25,054 bases of DNA from contig DLEF01000001.1 of assembly GCA_002481545.1 (NCBI GenBank), positions 1 through 25,054 on the forward strand, written 5' to 3'. Of the stretch, positions 7,344 through 14,794 are shown piece after piece. The stretch comes from Cyanobacteria bacterium UBA7753 (GTDB taxonomy: Bacteria; Cyanobacteriota; Vampirovibrionia; Gastranaerophilales; Gastranaerophilaceae). Below the pieces are notes generated by a model. The model saw only the letters and a program-made list of their open reading frames with translations. It was not told the DNA's origin and did no database searches. A program made the position numbers and the translations under genes. The stretch's first letter is position 1, and each line of letters starts with the position of its first letter.

Positions 7344-8054
7344 TTATTTAATTTTTTCTTTGGAAATATAGGTGTTGACTTCGTTTGTGGAATAGACTTT
7401 TTTAATTAATTTTTCCCAGTCTTTGTAGGTGAATACACCGCCGAGCCAGTTATCCAAAATAATGCTGTCAGGTTTTAACTCTTGTTTCTCGGAGTTTTTG
7501 CCGACAACAACCGCGACGTGGTTTGAGATTGCGTCTTTATCCAAAATACTTGCGTATACAAGCTGCGCATTGTAATCTTTACCGCTATGGTTTATGTCAT
7601 ATGCGCTAATCGCAGCGACATCGACACAATTGCCGATTTTTTGAGATTTGACCGCACCTCTAAGGTTTTTATAATAATCACCGTTAGTTCTGCATTTTTT
7701 ACGCATTGTATTTATTGAGGCTTGCAAATCTTTATCATAAAGCGGGGAGTCCTGCTTTAGTATCATATCTTGCATAGAGCTTGATTTTATTATGCCGTAT
7801 TCTTTTTGAAAGTTTTTGCGATATTCGTTTGCAAAAGCCAAAGTATCGTTTGATACATTGTTTGAATTTTCCTGATTATATTTTTCAACCAAGCTTTTCA
7901 GTTCAAGATATTTAGGACTTGAAAAATATGAAAAATAATTCTTTTGTTGAGGATTTGGAAAATCAAACAGGCGTAAATCATCATCCCCTGCAGTCTTTTG
8001 CGGAGAATTGATTGACATTTGAGTATTTATTTCCGGAACCTCATTTATCCTCAT
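7344..8054 (-). CDS. Putative papain-fold cysteine protease-like protein, effector-like
   Basis: The 236-residue protein is not one I can name, but three spaced motifs suggest a papain-like Cys-His-Asp triad. These are GNC with Cys143 at the start of a helix (KIGNCVDVAAISAYDI), His179 starting a strand (NHVAVVVG), and Asp201 in LDNWLGG. The order and spacing match the C58 (YopT/AvrPphB)-type and related GNC-motif peptidases, many of which are secreted effectors that act on host proteins. The N-terminal 130 residues are polar and helical, with no signal peptide. No secretion gene is adjacent. There is no clear ribosome site; an AT-rich -10-like run (TATTATATAT) touches the start codon. Protease activity and secretion are inferences. 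Confidence 0.6.
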   Translation of the reverse strand: MRINEVPEINTQMSINSPQKTAGDDDLRLFDFPNPQQKNYFSYFSSPKYLELKSLVEKYNQENSNNVSNDTLAFANEYRKNFQKEYGIIKSSSMQDMILKQDSPLYDKDLQASINTMRKKCRTNGDYYKNLRGAVKSQKIGNCVDVAAISAYDINHSGKDYNAQLVYASILDKDAISNHVAVVVGKNSEKQELKPDSIILDNWLGGVFTYKDWEKLIKKVYSTNEVNTYISKEKIK

Positions 8055-8253
8055 ATATATAATAAAAGATTTATGGCTACAAATAATTGCTTATTTGAGA
8101 CATAAACATTATTCTATCTTAACATTAGCTATCGTCTAAAAAATAATAAAGATGAATCATACTGAGCAGATGCAAGGCTGTGTCTTAAAAAACAATATTG
8201 TTGAATTTTTTGAACTAACGATAAATCACTTGATAAACATTAAAAGGTATCAT

Positions 8254-8499
8254 CTACGCAATATATAATAAATCTTCCAATCTGACATTAAATACTTTTG
8301 AAAACGCTAACAATTCTATATCAGTTACAAATCTTTTTCCTGCTTCTATCCTTTGGATTGCATTTTTATCTATATCAAGTCCTGCAATTTGCATCTTGTC
8401 TGCGGGTTTCCTTTGTGAAATATTCATAGCTTTTCTTAATAAAGATATATTATATCCACAAATATTATTTTTGCCGTCGTTAGATTTATTGATAAACAT
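8254..8499 (-). CDS. Small XRE-family HTH regulator, possibly impaired
   Basis: The 81 residues form one Cro/cI-type HTH (about 16-79). Its second half, DIDKNAIQRIEAGKRFVTDIELLAFSKVF (written here only to show the family pattern of NxIxRIExGxRxVTDxELxAF), is typical of small host-encoded repressors. The oddity is Pro32 in ISQRKPADK: family members carry Leu at this core position (SQxxLA), and a proline in helix 2 should disturb the fold. One base change (CTC to CCC) would explain it. The gene is divergent from the acyltransferase gene and shares its 118-base control region, which contains a strong inverted repeat that this protein or its ancestor may bind. AT-rich composition suggests acquired DNA. 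Confidence 0.82.
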   Translation of the reverse strand: MFINKSNDGKNNICGYNISLLRKAMNISQRKPADKMQIAGLDIDKNAIQRIEAGKRFVTDIELLAFSKVFNVRLEDLLYIA

Positions 8500-8564
8500 T
8501 TGTAACTCTATTCATAGTGACATTTTTCTTGCTATTTTTATATTATGTGATAATATTTTTATTG

Positions 8565-8595
8565 TTTTGACATTCAGTGAATGTCAAAATTACAT
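8565..8595 (+). promoter_or_regulatory. Acyltransferase promoter covered by an 11-bp inverted-repeat operator
   Basis: The arms TTTTGACATTC (8565-8575) and GAATGTCAAAA (8579-8589) are perfect and 3 bases apart. A promoter is built into them: -35 TTGACA (8567-8572), a spacer of exactly 17 bases, and -10 TTACAT (8590-8595). A repressor bound here would hide the -35 and the whole spacer. The divergent XRE protein is the obvious candidate (inference). GGAGG at 8607-8611 is the ribosome site for the ATG at 8618. Confidence 0.75.
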
Positions 8596-8617
8596 AACTT
8601 TTCGTCGGAGGAAGGTA

Positions 8618-9694
8618 ATGCAAAAAATTAGAAATATTGAAGCTTTAAGATTTATTTTTGCAGTTATTATTGTTTACTTCCATATATTTCACTCAAACCT
8701 AATTAGTTTGTATGAAAATTCATCACAATTACATATATTAAGTGACAAATGTTGCAGTGCATCATATATAGTCGAATTATTTTTTATAATTTCAGGATTT
8801 TTTCTATATAGGACTTTTGATAAACACAAAAATAGTACAGTATTTGAATTTGCGACCGGTAAATTTTTTAGACTATGGCCGGTCTTAGCTTTTTCAATTT
8901 TATGTAGTTATATTTTACATATATTTGGATTGATTAACATTAATGGTTATAATAATTTTTTCAACCTTTTATTATGTCAGTGTAATGGTATAAGTCTACA
9001 ATATAAAGGAATTAACTGGTATGTATCAAGTTGTTTTTGGGCATTGCTTTTTTATTTTACGTTATTGAAAAATTGTAAAGCAAATATCGCTAATTGGATT
9101 ATAGCACTTATAACATATTTCAGTTATGTTGGACTTGTTAATATTGGCTTCGGGAGAAAAGTCATATATAGTTTTATTTCTTTAGGAATTTTAAGAGGAC
9201 TTGCAGGTATAGGGTTAGGTTACTTAGTAGGTTTATTTATTGATAATTTGAATAGAGTACAATTAAACTTAAAAATACATACAAAGATAAATTATATTGC
9301 TATTTCCATTGTTGAAATTTATTGTTTAACATTTCTTATTCAAAATTTTGTTTTTCATAAAATTAATTGTAATAACCCTATGATTTTTATTTTTGTTTTT
9401 GTAATTCTATTTATCCTTATGATTTACGAAAAAGGACTATTATCAAAGATTCTTGATAATAAAATTTCGGTATTTCTCGGAAGATATTCATACAGCATAT
9501 ATGTAATGCAACAAACTGCTTTTTGGATTATGCAAAATAGCATATGGAAAAATAGAAGTCTTATATTGAATCATTTAACCATGTGCATTATTATTTCATT
9601 ATTATTTTCGATACTGTTGGGGGTTATCGTTTATCATTTGATAGAAAAACCGTTTGTTGATTTCTATAAAAAACAAATTAACTATATTTCTTAA
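8618..9694 (+). CDS. Acyltransferase-3 family membrane O-acyltransferase
   Basis: Members move acyl (often acetyl) groups onto cell-surface sugars such as O-antigen, capsule or exopolysaccharide. The protein starts RNIEALRFIFAVIIVYFHI, the family Arg...His signature in the first helix, followed by ELFFIISGFFLYRTF and, near the end, the RYSYSIYVMQQ motif. About ten membrane helices run through the 358 residues. I chose the ATG at 8618 because GGAGG precedes it and the residues begin with the conserved motif; an upstream in-frame extension to 8396 would run through the operator and promoter. The gene is clearly more AT-rich than the housekeeping genes nearby and sits beside tRNA-Met, consistent with horizontal transfer. 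The substrate is unknown. Confidence 0.9.
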   Translation: MQKIRNIEALRFIFAVIIVYFHIFHSNLISLYENSSQLHILSDKCCSASYIVELFFIISGFFLYRTFDKHKNSTVFEFATGKFFRLWPVLAFSILCSYILHIFGLININGYNNFFNLLLCQCNGISLQYKGINWYVSSCFWALLFYFTLLKNCKANIANWIIALITYFSYVGLVNIGFGRKVIYSFISLGILRGLAGIGLGYLVGLFIDNLNRVQLNLKIHTKINYIAISIVEIYCLTFLIQNFVFHKINCNNPMIFIFVFVILFILMIYEKGLLSKILDNKISVFLGRYSYSIYVMQQTAFWIMQNSIWKNRSLILNHLTMCIIISLLFSILLGVIVYHLIEKPFVDFYKKQINYIS

Positions 9695-9816
9695 AGTAAT
9701 AAGAAGAATGTGCAAAATGATAAATATTTTGAATTTATATCAATACTATGTGGGATTATTTATGAAATAGAGATAAATATTTTATATAATAATTCTTCTA
9801 TTACTTATAGTTACAA

Positions 9817-9836
9817 GTGGGGAAATAGTGGGGAAA
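9817..9836 (+). repeat. Short direct repeat GTGGGGAAA x2
   Basis: GTGGGGAAA occurs at 9817-9825 and again at 9828-9836 (period 11), about 80 bases from the 3' end of tRNA-Met. Otherwise the 223 bases at 9695-9917 are AT-rich and show no gene. The repeat could be a leftover recombinase arm site of an island, but this is speculative. Confidence 0.3.
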
Positions 9837-9917
9837 GATTTAAAAATCTGTATTTTTAAAAGAAATTTTATTTTTAAAAATAGGGCTAAAATTCAAGTAT
9901 ATCTTATAAATAAAAAA

Positions 9918-9991
9918 TAGCTAGGGAGAGATTCGAACTCTCGACCTCACGGGTATGAGCCGTGCGCTCTCACCAGCTGAGCTACCTAGCC
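9918..9991 (-). tRNA. tRNA-Met (anticodon CAT)
   Basis: On the minus strand the acceptor GGCTAGG pairs with CCTAGCT (one G-U pair), with discriminator A. The D arm AGCTCAGCTGGTGAGAGC, anticodon loop CTCATAC (CAT) in a CGG/CCG-containing stem, and T loop GTTCGAATC are all present. The overall sequence resembles elongator tRNA-Met more than initiator. A lysidine-modified tRNA-Ile(CAT) cannot be excluded from sequence alone. CCA is not encoded; CTATTTTTTATTT follows and may end transcription. Confidence 0.93.
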
Positions 9992-10109
9992 ATAAGTTAT
10001 AAGTCAAAAACTGACTAAAGCTATTATGCCATAAGCAAGGATAAATTTCAAGCGGAATATTTTTATTGGTTTTTCTTGATAATGAATATCCTGAAAATTT
10101 ACATGTTTT

Positions 10110-10131
10110 GGCAGACTAAAGTCTACCCTAC
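10110..10131 (-). repeat. REP-like hairpin with GTAG foot
   Basis: Hairpin GGCAGACTAAAGTCTACC is followed by CTAC, which reads GTAG-GGTAGACTTTAGTCTGCC on the minus strand. The same stem (GTAGACTAAAGTCTAC) recurs at 18791-18806. Confidence 0.6.
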
Positions 10132-10150
10132 CTTACATCTAAATATCGTT

Positions 10151-10174
10151 GGTGCGTTGGCGAACGTACCCTAC
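10151..10174 (-). repeat. REP-like hairpin with GTAG foot
   Basis: Stem GGTGCGTT (10151-10158) pairs with AACGTACC (10163-10170), one G-U pair, loop GGCG, followed by CTAC (10171-10174). On the minus strand this is GTAG directly followed by a hairpin. GGTGCGTT/AACGCACC hairpins with this foot are common intergenic elements in cyanobacteria and other phyla. Confidence 0.6.
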
Positions 10175-10226
10175 ACCCTACATTCTACCTTACGATACAG
10201 GGGAATACCTAAATATATTTACCCCT

Positions 10227-10994
10227 TTACCCCACAGCTTTCTTAGCCCGTTTCCAGAGTTTGTCATATTCGTCGAGCGAATATTCGGTCAAAGGTTTGT
10301 CTGCCAATTCTTCCATTTTTCTAAAGCGTTTCATGAATTTTTTGTTGGCTCTTAAGAGTGCACGTTCCGCATCAATCTTATACCAACGGGCGAGATTAAC
10401 TGTTGCAAAGAAGATATCACCCATTTCATCTTCCATGGCGTCTTTGTTGTCGGCTTTTACGGCTTCAAAGAACTCGTCATACTCTGATTTTATACAATCT
10501 TTGAGTGTTTCAACGCTATCCCACTCAAAGCCGACTTTTACCGCACGTTTGCTAATCTTTTGCGCTGCCATAAGAGCGGGGAAGGTCTTTGGAATACCGT
10601 CCATTTGTGAGTGACGTTCTTTCTTTTCTTCCTGTTTTAATTTATCCCAATTTTCCGCTACTTCCTGCGGGGTGTCCACATGAACATTACCGAAAACATG
10701 CGGATGTCTGTGGATGAGTTTGTCTTTAAGCTCTTTTGCGACATCTTCTATATCGTAATCGCCCTCTTCTTTTGCGATTTGAGAGTGTAAAAGAACCTGC
10801 AAAAGGACATCCCCGAGCTCTTCTCTCAAATGCTCGGGTTTTTCTTCGTTTATTGCCTCAACAGCTTCATAGGCTTCCTCTACCATATTCGGGATAAGTG
10901 ATTTATGCGTTTGCGCTCTGTCCCAAACACAGCCGTGCTCACTTCTTAACGTTTCTATTACCCCGATTAATTCTTCCAAATTCTTATATTTCAT
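10227..10994 (-). CDS. mazG: Nucleoside triphosphate pyrophosphohydrolase MazG
   Basis: MazG hydrolyses NTPs and dNTPs to the monophosphate plus pyrophosphate, clearing unusual nucleotides and affecting (p)ppGpp levels. The protein has two MazG folds. The N-terminal one shows GCVWDRAQTHKSL, the EExxE helix at 39-43 (EEAYEAVEAI) and EELGDVLLQ with Asp62, which bind Mg2+. The C-terminal one shows a second EYDEFFEAV and EDEMGDIFFATVNLARW. The 255 residues match the full two-domain enzyme. It is the last gene of a crcB-crcB-mazG unit, 18 bases after the second crcB, with GGGGA as ribosome site. A TATATTTACCCC motif shared with 2877 overlaps its stop codon. Confidence 0.95.
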   Translation of the reverse strand: MKYKNLEELIGVIETLRSEHGCVWDRAQTHKSLIPNMVEEAYEAVEAINEEKPEHLREELGDVLLQVLLHSQIAKEEGDYDIEDVAKELKDKLIHRHPHVFGNVHVDTPQEVAENWDKLKQEEKKERHSQMDGIPKTFPALMAAQKISKRAVKVGFEWDSVETLKDCIKSEYDEFFEAVKADNKDAMEDEMGDIFFATVNLARWYKIDAERALLRANKKFMKRFRKMEELADKPLTEYSLDEYDKLWKRAKKAVG

Positions 10995-11012
10995 AACAAA
11001 TTCCCCGTAAAA

Positions 11013-11378
11013 CTACATAATAGCTTTTGCCGATAATGCGCCTAAGAATACCGCTAAAAATCCGATTGCACAACTCAATACGGCATAGTTTAAAAACTCA
11101 ATGTATTTTTCATGTGCTATTAAATCAATATTTTCATACTCGAATGTTGAAAATGTTGTATAACTACCAATCATACCGACAATTACAAAGACGTACATTT
11201 CGTAGCTGTGTTCAATAAGGTAGCCGAACATAAGCCCTATAAGGAAACAGCCTGTCATATTAACAACAAAGGTTCCCCAGTGTCTCAGGTTGAACCAATT
11301 ATTCAGGGCTACGGTTACGATATATCTTAATACCGCACCAATTCCGCCGCCTAACATTACCAACAAACAATATTTCAT
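11013..11378 (-). CDS. crcB: CrcB/Fluc fluoride channel subunit (second of pair)
   Basis: CrcB (Fluc) proteins let fluoride leave the cell through the inner membrane and work as antiparallel dimers of four-helix subunits. Visible motifs are GGGIGAVLRYIVT at residues 10-22, the asparagine-containing FVVNMTGCFLIG, and GMIGSYTTFSTFEYE, which forms the Na+ and Phe-box region. The 121 residues fit the family. The gene starts two bases after the stop of the upstream crcB, so the two are translationally coupled and probably form a heterodimer. No strong ribosome site is seen, in keeping with coupling. Confidence 0.93.
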   Translation of the reverse strand: MKYCLLVMLGGGIGAVLRYIVTVALNNWFNLRHWGTFVVNMTGCFLIGLMFGYLIEHSYEMYVFVIVGMIGSYTTFSTFEYENIDLIAHEKYIEFLNYAVLSCAIGFLAVFLGALSAKAIM

Positions 11379-11380
11379 CT

Positions 11381-11794
11381 TTAATAATCCTGTTTTGCTA
11401 TTTTCTTAGAACGTATCAGGTGATTCATCAGATAATACCCGCAGTTCATCCCCCATGACACAAATATTAACCCGATAATAACGCTAACGAACATGTTTAA
11501 GACCGCGTACATATAATGATGTCTCAGGAACATTTCGATTACGGGATGAGTAAACGCGGAGAAGGTTGTAAACCCGCCTGCAAACCCGACTGTCAGAAAC
11601 ATTTTCATGTTTCTTGATATTATATGATAACGCTTTATTGCCAGATACGTTACAAACCCTATAATAAAGCATCCGAGAAGGTTAACAATCAGCACCCCTA
11701 TGACATTTAGCGGATAAGGTTTGAATAACTGTAATATTAAATATCTGAGGAGCGCACCGACGGCTCCGCCTAAGAAAATAAAGATAATATCCAT
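11381..11794 (-). CDS. crcB: CrcB/Fluc fluoride channel subunit (first of pair)
   Basis: This is the first of two adjacent fluoride channel genes; paired crcB genes usually encode the two halves of one heterodimeric channel. Motifs are GGAVGALLRYLIL near residue 9, LIVNLLGCFIIG, and GFAGGFTTFSAFTHP. The C-terminus is longer than in its partner (137 against 121 residues) and basic. Transcription seems to start at the ATG itself from an extended -10 promoter, so the operon mRNA would be leaderless. I see no fluoride riboswitch, and a leaderless start leaves no room for one in the 5' UTR. Confidence 0.93.
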   Translation of the reverse strand: MDIIFIFLGGAVGALLRYLILQLFKPYPLNVIGVLIVNLLGCFIIGFVTYLAIKRYHIISRNMKMFLTVGFAGGFTTFSAFTHPVIEMFLRHHYMYAVLNMFVSVIIGLIFVSWGMNCGYYLMNHLIRSKKIAKQDY

Positions 11795-11809
11795 ACATTT
11801 ATTATATCA
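11795..11809 (-). promoter_or_regulatory. Extended -10 promoter of the crcB-crcB-mazG operon, predicted leaderless
   Basis: Minus strand: TGA-TATAAT-AAATGT-ATG. The -10 is at 11801-11806, exactly 6 bases precede the start codon, and no Shine-Dalgarno sequence is present. The layout is identical to the TPR gene promoter. Confidence 0.6.
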
Positions 11810-11861
11810 CAGTGCAAATGTATTTCATGCAAAATACGTTTTTTAACAATATTGTCTGAGT

Positions 11862-11920
11862 GGCTAATAGCCCTTTCATATTCAGGTTTTTATAATATTT
11901 ATGGAGAATAAGGAGAATAA
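11862..11920 (+). promoter_or_regulatory. Response regulator promoter with GGCTAATAGCC palindrome and doubled Shine-Dalgarno
   Basis: GGCT-AAT-AGCC (11862-11872) precedes TATAAT (11891-11896). GGCTAATAG here ends 20 bases before the -10, as it does (21 bases) at the LuxR-type HTH gene. The leader contains an exact 9-base tandem repeat, GGAGAATAA at 11903-11911 and 11912-11920, so there are two Shine-Dalgarno copies; the second is correctly spaced from the ATG at 11924. Confidence 0.5.
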
Positions 11921-11923
11921 TAT

Positions 11924-12598
11924 ATGATTACGAAAGCACATGAAATCAAAGTTGTAATTGTTGAAGATTTTAAACTTACCCGTGTCGGTTTAAAATGCGC
12001 TCTTAATGAAAATGAAGATATTAATGTAGTTGCCGAAACCGACAACGCGGAAGACGGGTTGAAACTTATTGAAAAATACGCACCTGATGTGGTGCTTATG
12101 GACTTGGGGTTGCCGGGGATGAACGGCATTGAAGCCATGCAAAAGATTGAGGCTATGCACAAGGACATAAAAATAATTGCTCTGACTTCTCACGACAGAG
12201 AGGAAGAAGTTATCGCCACACTAACTTCGGGTGCTACGGGATATTGCCTTAAAGATATTGATCCCGTAAAACTTGCCGATGTAATAAGGGATGTTTATTC
12301 GGGTGTTTGCTGGCTTGATGCCGAAGTCGGGAGCAAAGTTTTAAAAGCGTTTCCTAAACCCGAGAACTTTAAACTCCTTGCAGACAACAACAACCACGAA
12401 AATAAAATACCTTTGACGGAAAGAGAACAAGAGGTTTTGAAACATCTTGTCGCAGGAAAAAGTAATACCGAAATTGCAAAAGAACTTATCGTAAGCGTCC
12501 ATACTGCAAAAGCTCACGTATGCTCAATCTTGCAAAAAATGTGTGTTAATGATAGAGTACAAGCAGCCGTCAAGGCAGTGAAAGAAGGTCTTGTTTAA
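11924..12598 (+). CDS. NarL/FixJ-type response regulator
   Basis: This two-domain regulator is controlled by phosphorylation from a histidine kinase not present in the window. The receiver domain (7-125) has the acidic pair Glu14-Asp15, phosphate acceptor Asp60 in VVLMDLGLPG, switch Thr88 and Lys110. The LuxR-type HTH (about 163-224) has LTEREQEVLKHLVAGKSNTEIAK and SVHTAKAHV. All catalytic residues are intact. The start follows two tandem Shine-Dalgarno copies. A TolC-family gene lies 59 bases downstream on the same strand and is the most likely co-transcribed partner or target. The HTH resembles the free-standing LuxR-type protein encoded at 1311. Confidence 0.94.
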   Translation: MITKAHEIKVVIVEDFKLTRVGLKCALNENEDINVVAETDNAEDGLKLIEKYAPDVVLMDLGLPGMNGIEAMQKIEAMHKDIKIIALTSHDREEEVIATLTSGATGYCLKDIDPVKLADVIRDVYSGVCWLDAEVGSKVLKAFPKPENFKLLADNNNHENKIPLTEREQEVLKHLVAGKSNTEIAKELIVSVHTAKAHVCSILQKMCVNDRVQAAVKAVKEGLV

Positions 12599-12657
12599 GG
12601 GTGGGTGAATATTTTTATTCCTTATCATACGATTAAACAAGATTTGTATGAGGGAAT

Positions 12658-14271
12658 ATGAAAAAATATCCGACACTTGCAATAGCTACAATAATCGCAT
12701 GTTTATTCATGTGGAATTTTGGCGCACCTGCTTTTTCACGTACACCGATGAATAAAGCTAAACAATCAACAGCGTACGATTCTTTGATATTTCACGATGA
12801 TGAGGAAACTCCGCACCACCACGATTGCTGTTGCGAGCATAAGGCATCTATTCAGCCCGAACAGGTCAAAAACGGAACTGTTCTGACTATTCAAGATTGT
12901 GTTTCTATCGGATTAAAAAACAGCCCTCTTATAAAAAAGAAAAAATATCAGCTTGATATTGCAAAGAGTAATGTCGGGATAGCGAAATCAGTATACTTTC
13001 CGAAACTCAATGCGGGAGTAGCATACAATCAGGCAAACAACTCTAACCGCTCTGATTATTACTCTCTATACAGAGAACTCCCGAATGTCGGAGTATCTCT
13101 AAGACAGATGGTTTGGGATTTTGGGCGTTCTAACGCCAATATAAGAATGGAGAAATTCTACCAGATAGGGGCAGAATACGAGTTTATGGACAGCGTTTGC
13201 ACGACGGTGTTTGATATTAAAACTAAGTATTATAACCTTTTGAGGGCAGAATCTTTGCTCGATGCTGAGAACATAAATTATTTAATAAACGAGGATTTAA
13301 TAACCGATATCAAAAATAAAATGAAATCGGGCTCGGCTAACAGAGTAGACCTTATAAACGCTCAAACGGAAAGATTTAGGATAAGAAAAGATATTATCGC
13401 TGCGGAAAACAGAGTAAAGAACGCAAAAGAAGATTTGAACAATTCAATGTACTTTATTGACGCTCCGAATTATGCAATATCTGCGACTGATTCATATAAA
13501 AGCGAGTACTTAAACAAAAATACCAATATTATACCTGTTGCGTTTAAAACGACATTGAAACTCAAAACGAGCAAAGATGTTACGACCATCCCTAATTTTA
13601 CATATGACGAAGCCGTCAAGCTTGCATACGAAAACAGTCCTGATTTGAAGGTACTGGAATCAACAAAGAATGCAATGGAACAAGCTCTGTTGGTGGTAAA
13701 ACGTTCGTATTATCCCGAGTTGAGTGCCTCTGTCGGATACGGCAGATTAAACACAAACCACTACAATAATAATGTCCTGAACGTCGGAGTAGATTTGTCG
13801 GCAGGGCTCAATGCAATGGAATTAAAGTACGGGGTAAGAGGCGCACAAGCCCAGATTGATTTGGCTCAAACAGAAATTGAAAACTACAGAGAGAATTTGT
13901 ATTTTATAGTAAGAAAAGCCCTGAATACAGTAAACACTACAAAATCACAAATCCCTTATTCTAAAAAGGAACTCGACTCCGCATCCGAGAATTTAAAGCT
14001 CACACAAACGAGATATAAACAAAGTCAAATGGACCAATTGGAACTCCTCTATGCAAGAGAGTCTTATATGACAGCTATGCAGAATTATATTGACTCTGTT
14101 TATCGTTATAACCTTGCATTGATTGATTTGGAAATATCAATGCACTATCACCTGATAGACATTCACGACAGAGCTAAACACGCAATGCAGCACCACGCCG
14201 ATGAAATCATTGATAATTTCAACAATATTATGGACTGTGACAGGCATGACAGTTCCCGTAACGGTAAATAA
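12658..14271 (+). CDS. TolC-family outer membrane efflux protein with His/Cys-rich insert
   Basis: TolC-type proteins form trimeric tunnels from the periplasm to outside and serve efflux pumps or type I secretion. A signal peptide (1 to about 27) precedes the mature chain. The two OEP repeats lie at about 75-265 and 325-515, each with a conserved start (CVSIGLKNSPLI, AVKLAYENSPDL) and long coiled-coil helices. Just after the signal peptide there is an unusual HHHDCCCEH stretch at residues 53-61, which could bind metal. The C-terminal tail is also His/Asp-rich (HAMQHHADE). No inner-membrane pump or adaptor gene is adjacent. GAGGGAA is the ribosome site. Control by the response regulator upstream is inferred. 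Confidence 0.9.
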   Translation: MKKYPTLAIATIIACLFMWNFGAPAFSRTPMNKAKQSTAYDSLIFHDDEETPHHHDCCCEHKASIQPEQVKNGTVLTIQDCVSIGLKNSPLIKKKKYQLDIAKSNVGIAKSVYFPKLNAGVAYNQANNSNRSDYYSLYRELPNVGVSLRQMVWDFGRSNANIRMEKFYQIGAEYEFMDSVCTTVFDIKTKYYNLLRAESLLDAENINYLINEDLITDIKNKMKSGSANRVDLINAQTERFRIRKDIIAAENRVKNAKEDLNNSMYFIDAPNYAISATDSYKSEYLNKNTNIIPVAFKTTLKLKTSKDVTTIPNFTYDEAVKLAYENSPDLKVLESTKNAMEQALLVVKRSYYPELSASVGYGRLNTNHYNNNVLNVGVDLSAGLNAMELKYGVRGAQAQIDLAQTEIENYRENLYFIVRKALNTVNTTKSQIPYSKKELDSASENLKLTQTRYKQSQMDQLELLYARESYMTAMQNYIDSVYRYNLALIDLEISMHYHLIDIHDRAKHAMQHHADEIIDNFNNIMDCDRHDSSRNGK

Positions 14272-14302
14272 AGACAATTATTGTAATCATTAAAATATAC
14301 CC

Positions 14303-14331
14303 TTGCAAAATATGGAAAAAAGTTGTAAAAT
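14303..14331 (+). promoter_or_regulatory. sigma70-type promoter of cdd
   Basis: -35 TTGCAA (14303-14308), spacer of exactly 17 bases, -10 TAAAAT (14326-14331). It lies about 75 bases before cdd and likely drives cdd, the zinc-ribbon gene and pgpH together. Confidence 0.6.
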
Positions 14332-14407
14332 ACTTGTGCAAATCGACTTTTAGGTTGATTGGATTTAGTGTTTTCTGTGATTTACTATTTATTAAAAGGA
14401 TTATTAT

Positions 14408-14794
14408 ATGACTAACTACGAAGAATTAATGAACAAAGCAAAAGAAGCATCTCAAAAAGCATACGCACCTTATTCAAAATTCAAAGTCGGAGCGTGTGTG
14501 CTGACAGAGAATAATAATATTTACACAGGCTGCAATTTTGAAAATGCAAGCTACGGTCTGTCCATTTGTGCAGAGAGAAATACAATAGGTTCCGCCGTCG
14601 CAAACGGTGAATACAAAATAAAAGCTATTGCGATTTATTCGCCTAATATGCAGAACTGCACTCCTTGCGGAGCCTGCAGACAGGTTATCGACGAGTTCAA
14701 ATCAGATAGCGGAACCGTTGTCCTTACAGAAAAGGACGGAAAAATACTCTCTCACAGAATAGAAGAGCTTTTACCCGGAGGTTTTACTCTATAA
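14408..14794 (+). CDS. cdd: Cytidine deaminase
   Basis: The enzyme deaminates cytidine and deoxycytidine to uridine and deoxyuridine in pyrimidine salvage. The zinc site is complete: Cys54-Ala-Glu56 (catalytic Glu56) and PCGAC with Cys87 and Cys90. The three-cysteine pattern and 128 residues indicate the small homotetrameric class. The substrate-binding region FENASYGLSIC is also present. AAAGGA precedes the ATG. The next gene starts directly after its stop codon, so the two are translationally coupled. In Firmicutes cdd belongs to the same neighbourhood as pgpH, ybeY and dgkA. Confidence 0.96.
   Translation: MTNYEELMNKAKEASQKAYAPYSKFKVGACVLTENNNIYTGCNFENASYGLSICAERNTIGSAVANGEYKIKAIAIYSPNMQNCTPCGACRQVIDEFKSDSGTVVLTEKDGKILSHRIEELLPGGFTL

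Noticed and set aside
8396..8617. N-terminal extension of the acyltransferase reading frame
   Set aside because: It would run through the operator, the -35 and -10 and the ribosome site, and adds residues with no family match. The ATG at 8618 has GGAGG upstream and begins the conserved motif.
9695..9917. Integrated phage or island remnant ending at tRNA-Met
   Set aside because: No integrase and no second copy of the tRNA 3' end were found; only the AT-rich content and a short GTGGGGAAA repeat hint at it, so it is kept as a possibility in a finding and not called.
11795..11860. Fluoride riboswitch upstream of crcB
   Set aside because: I see none of the conserved riboswitch core, and the promoter appears to start transcription at the start codon.
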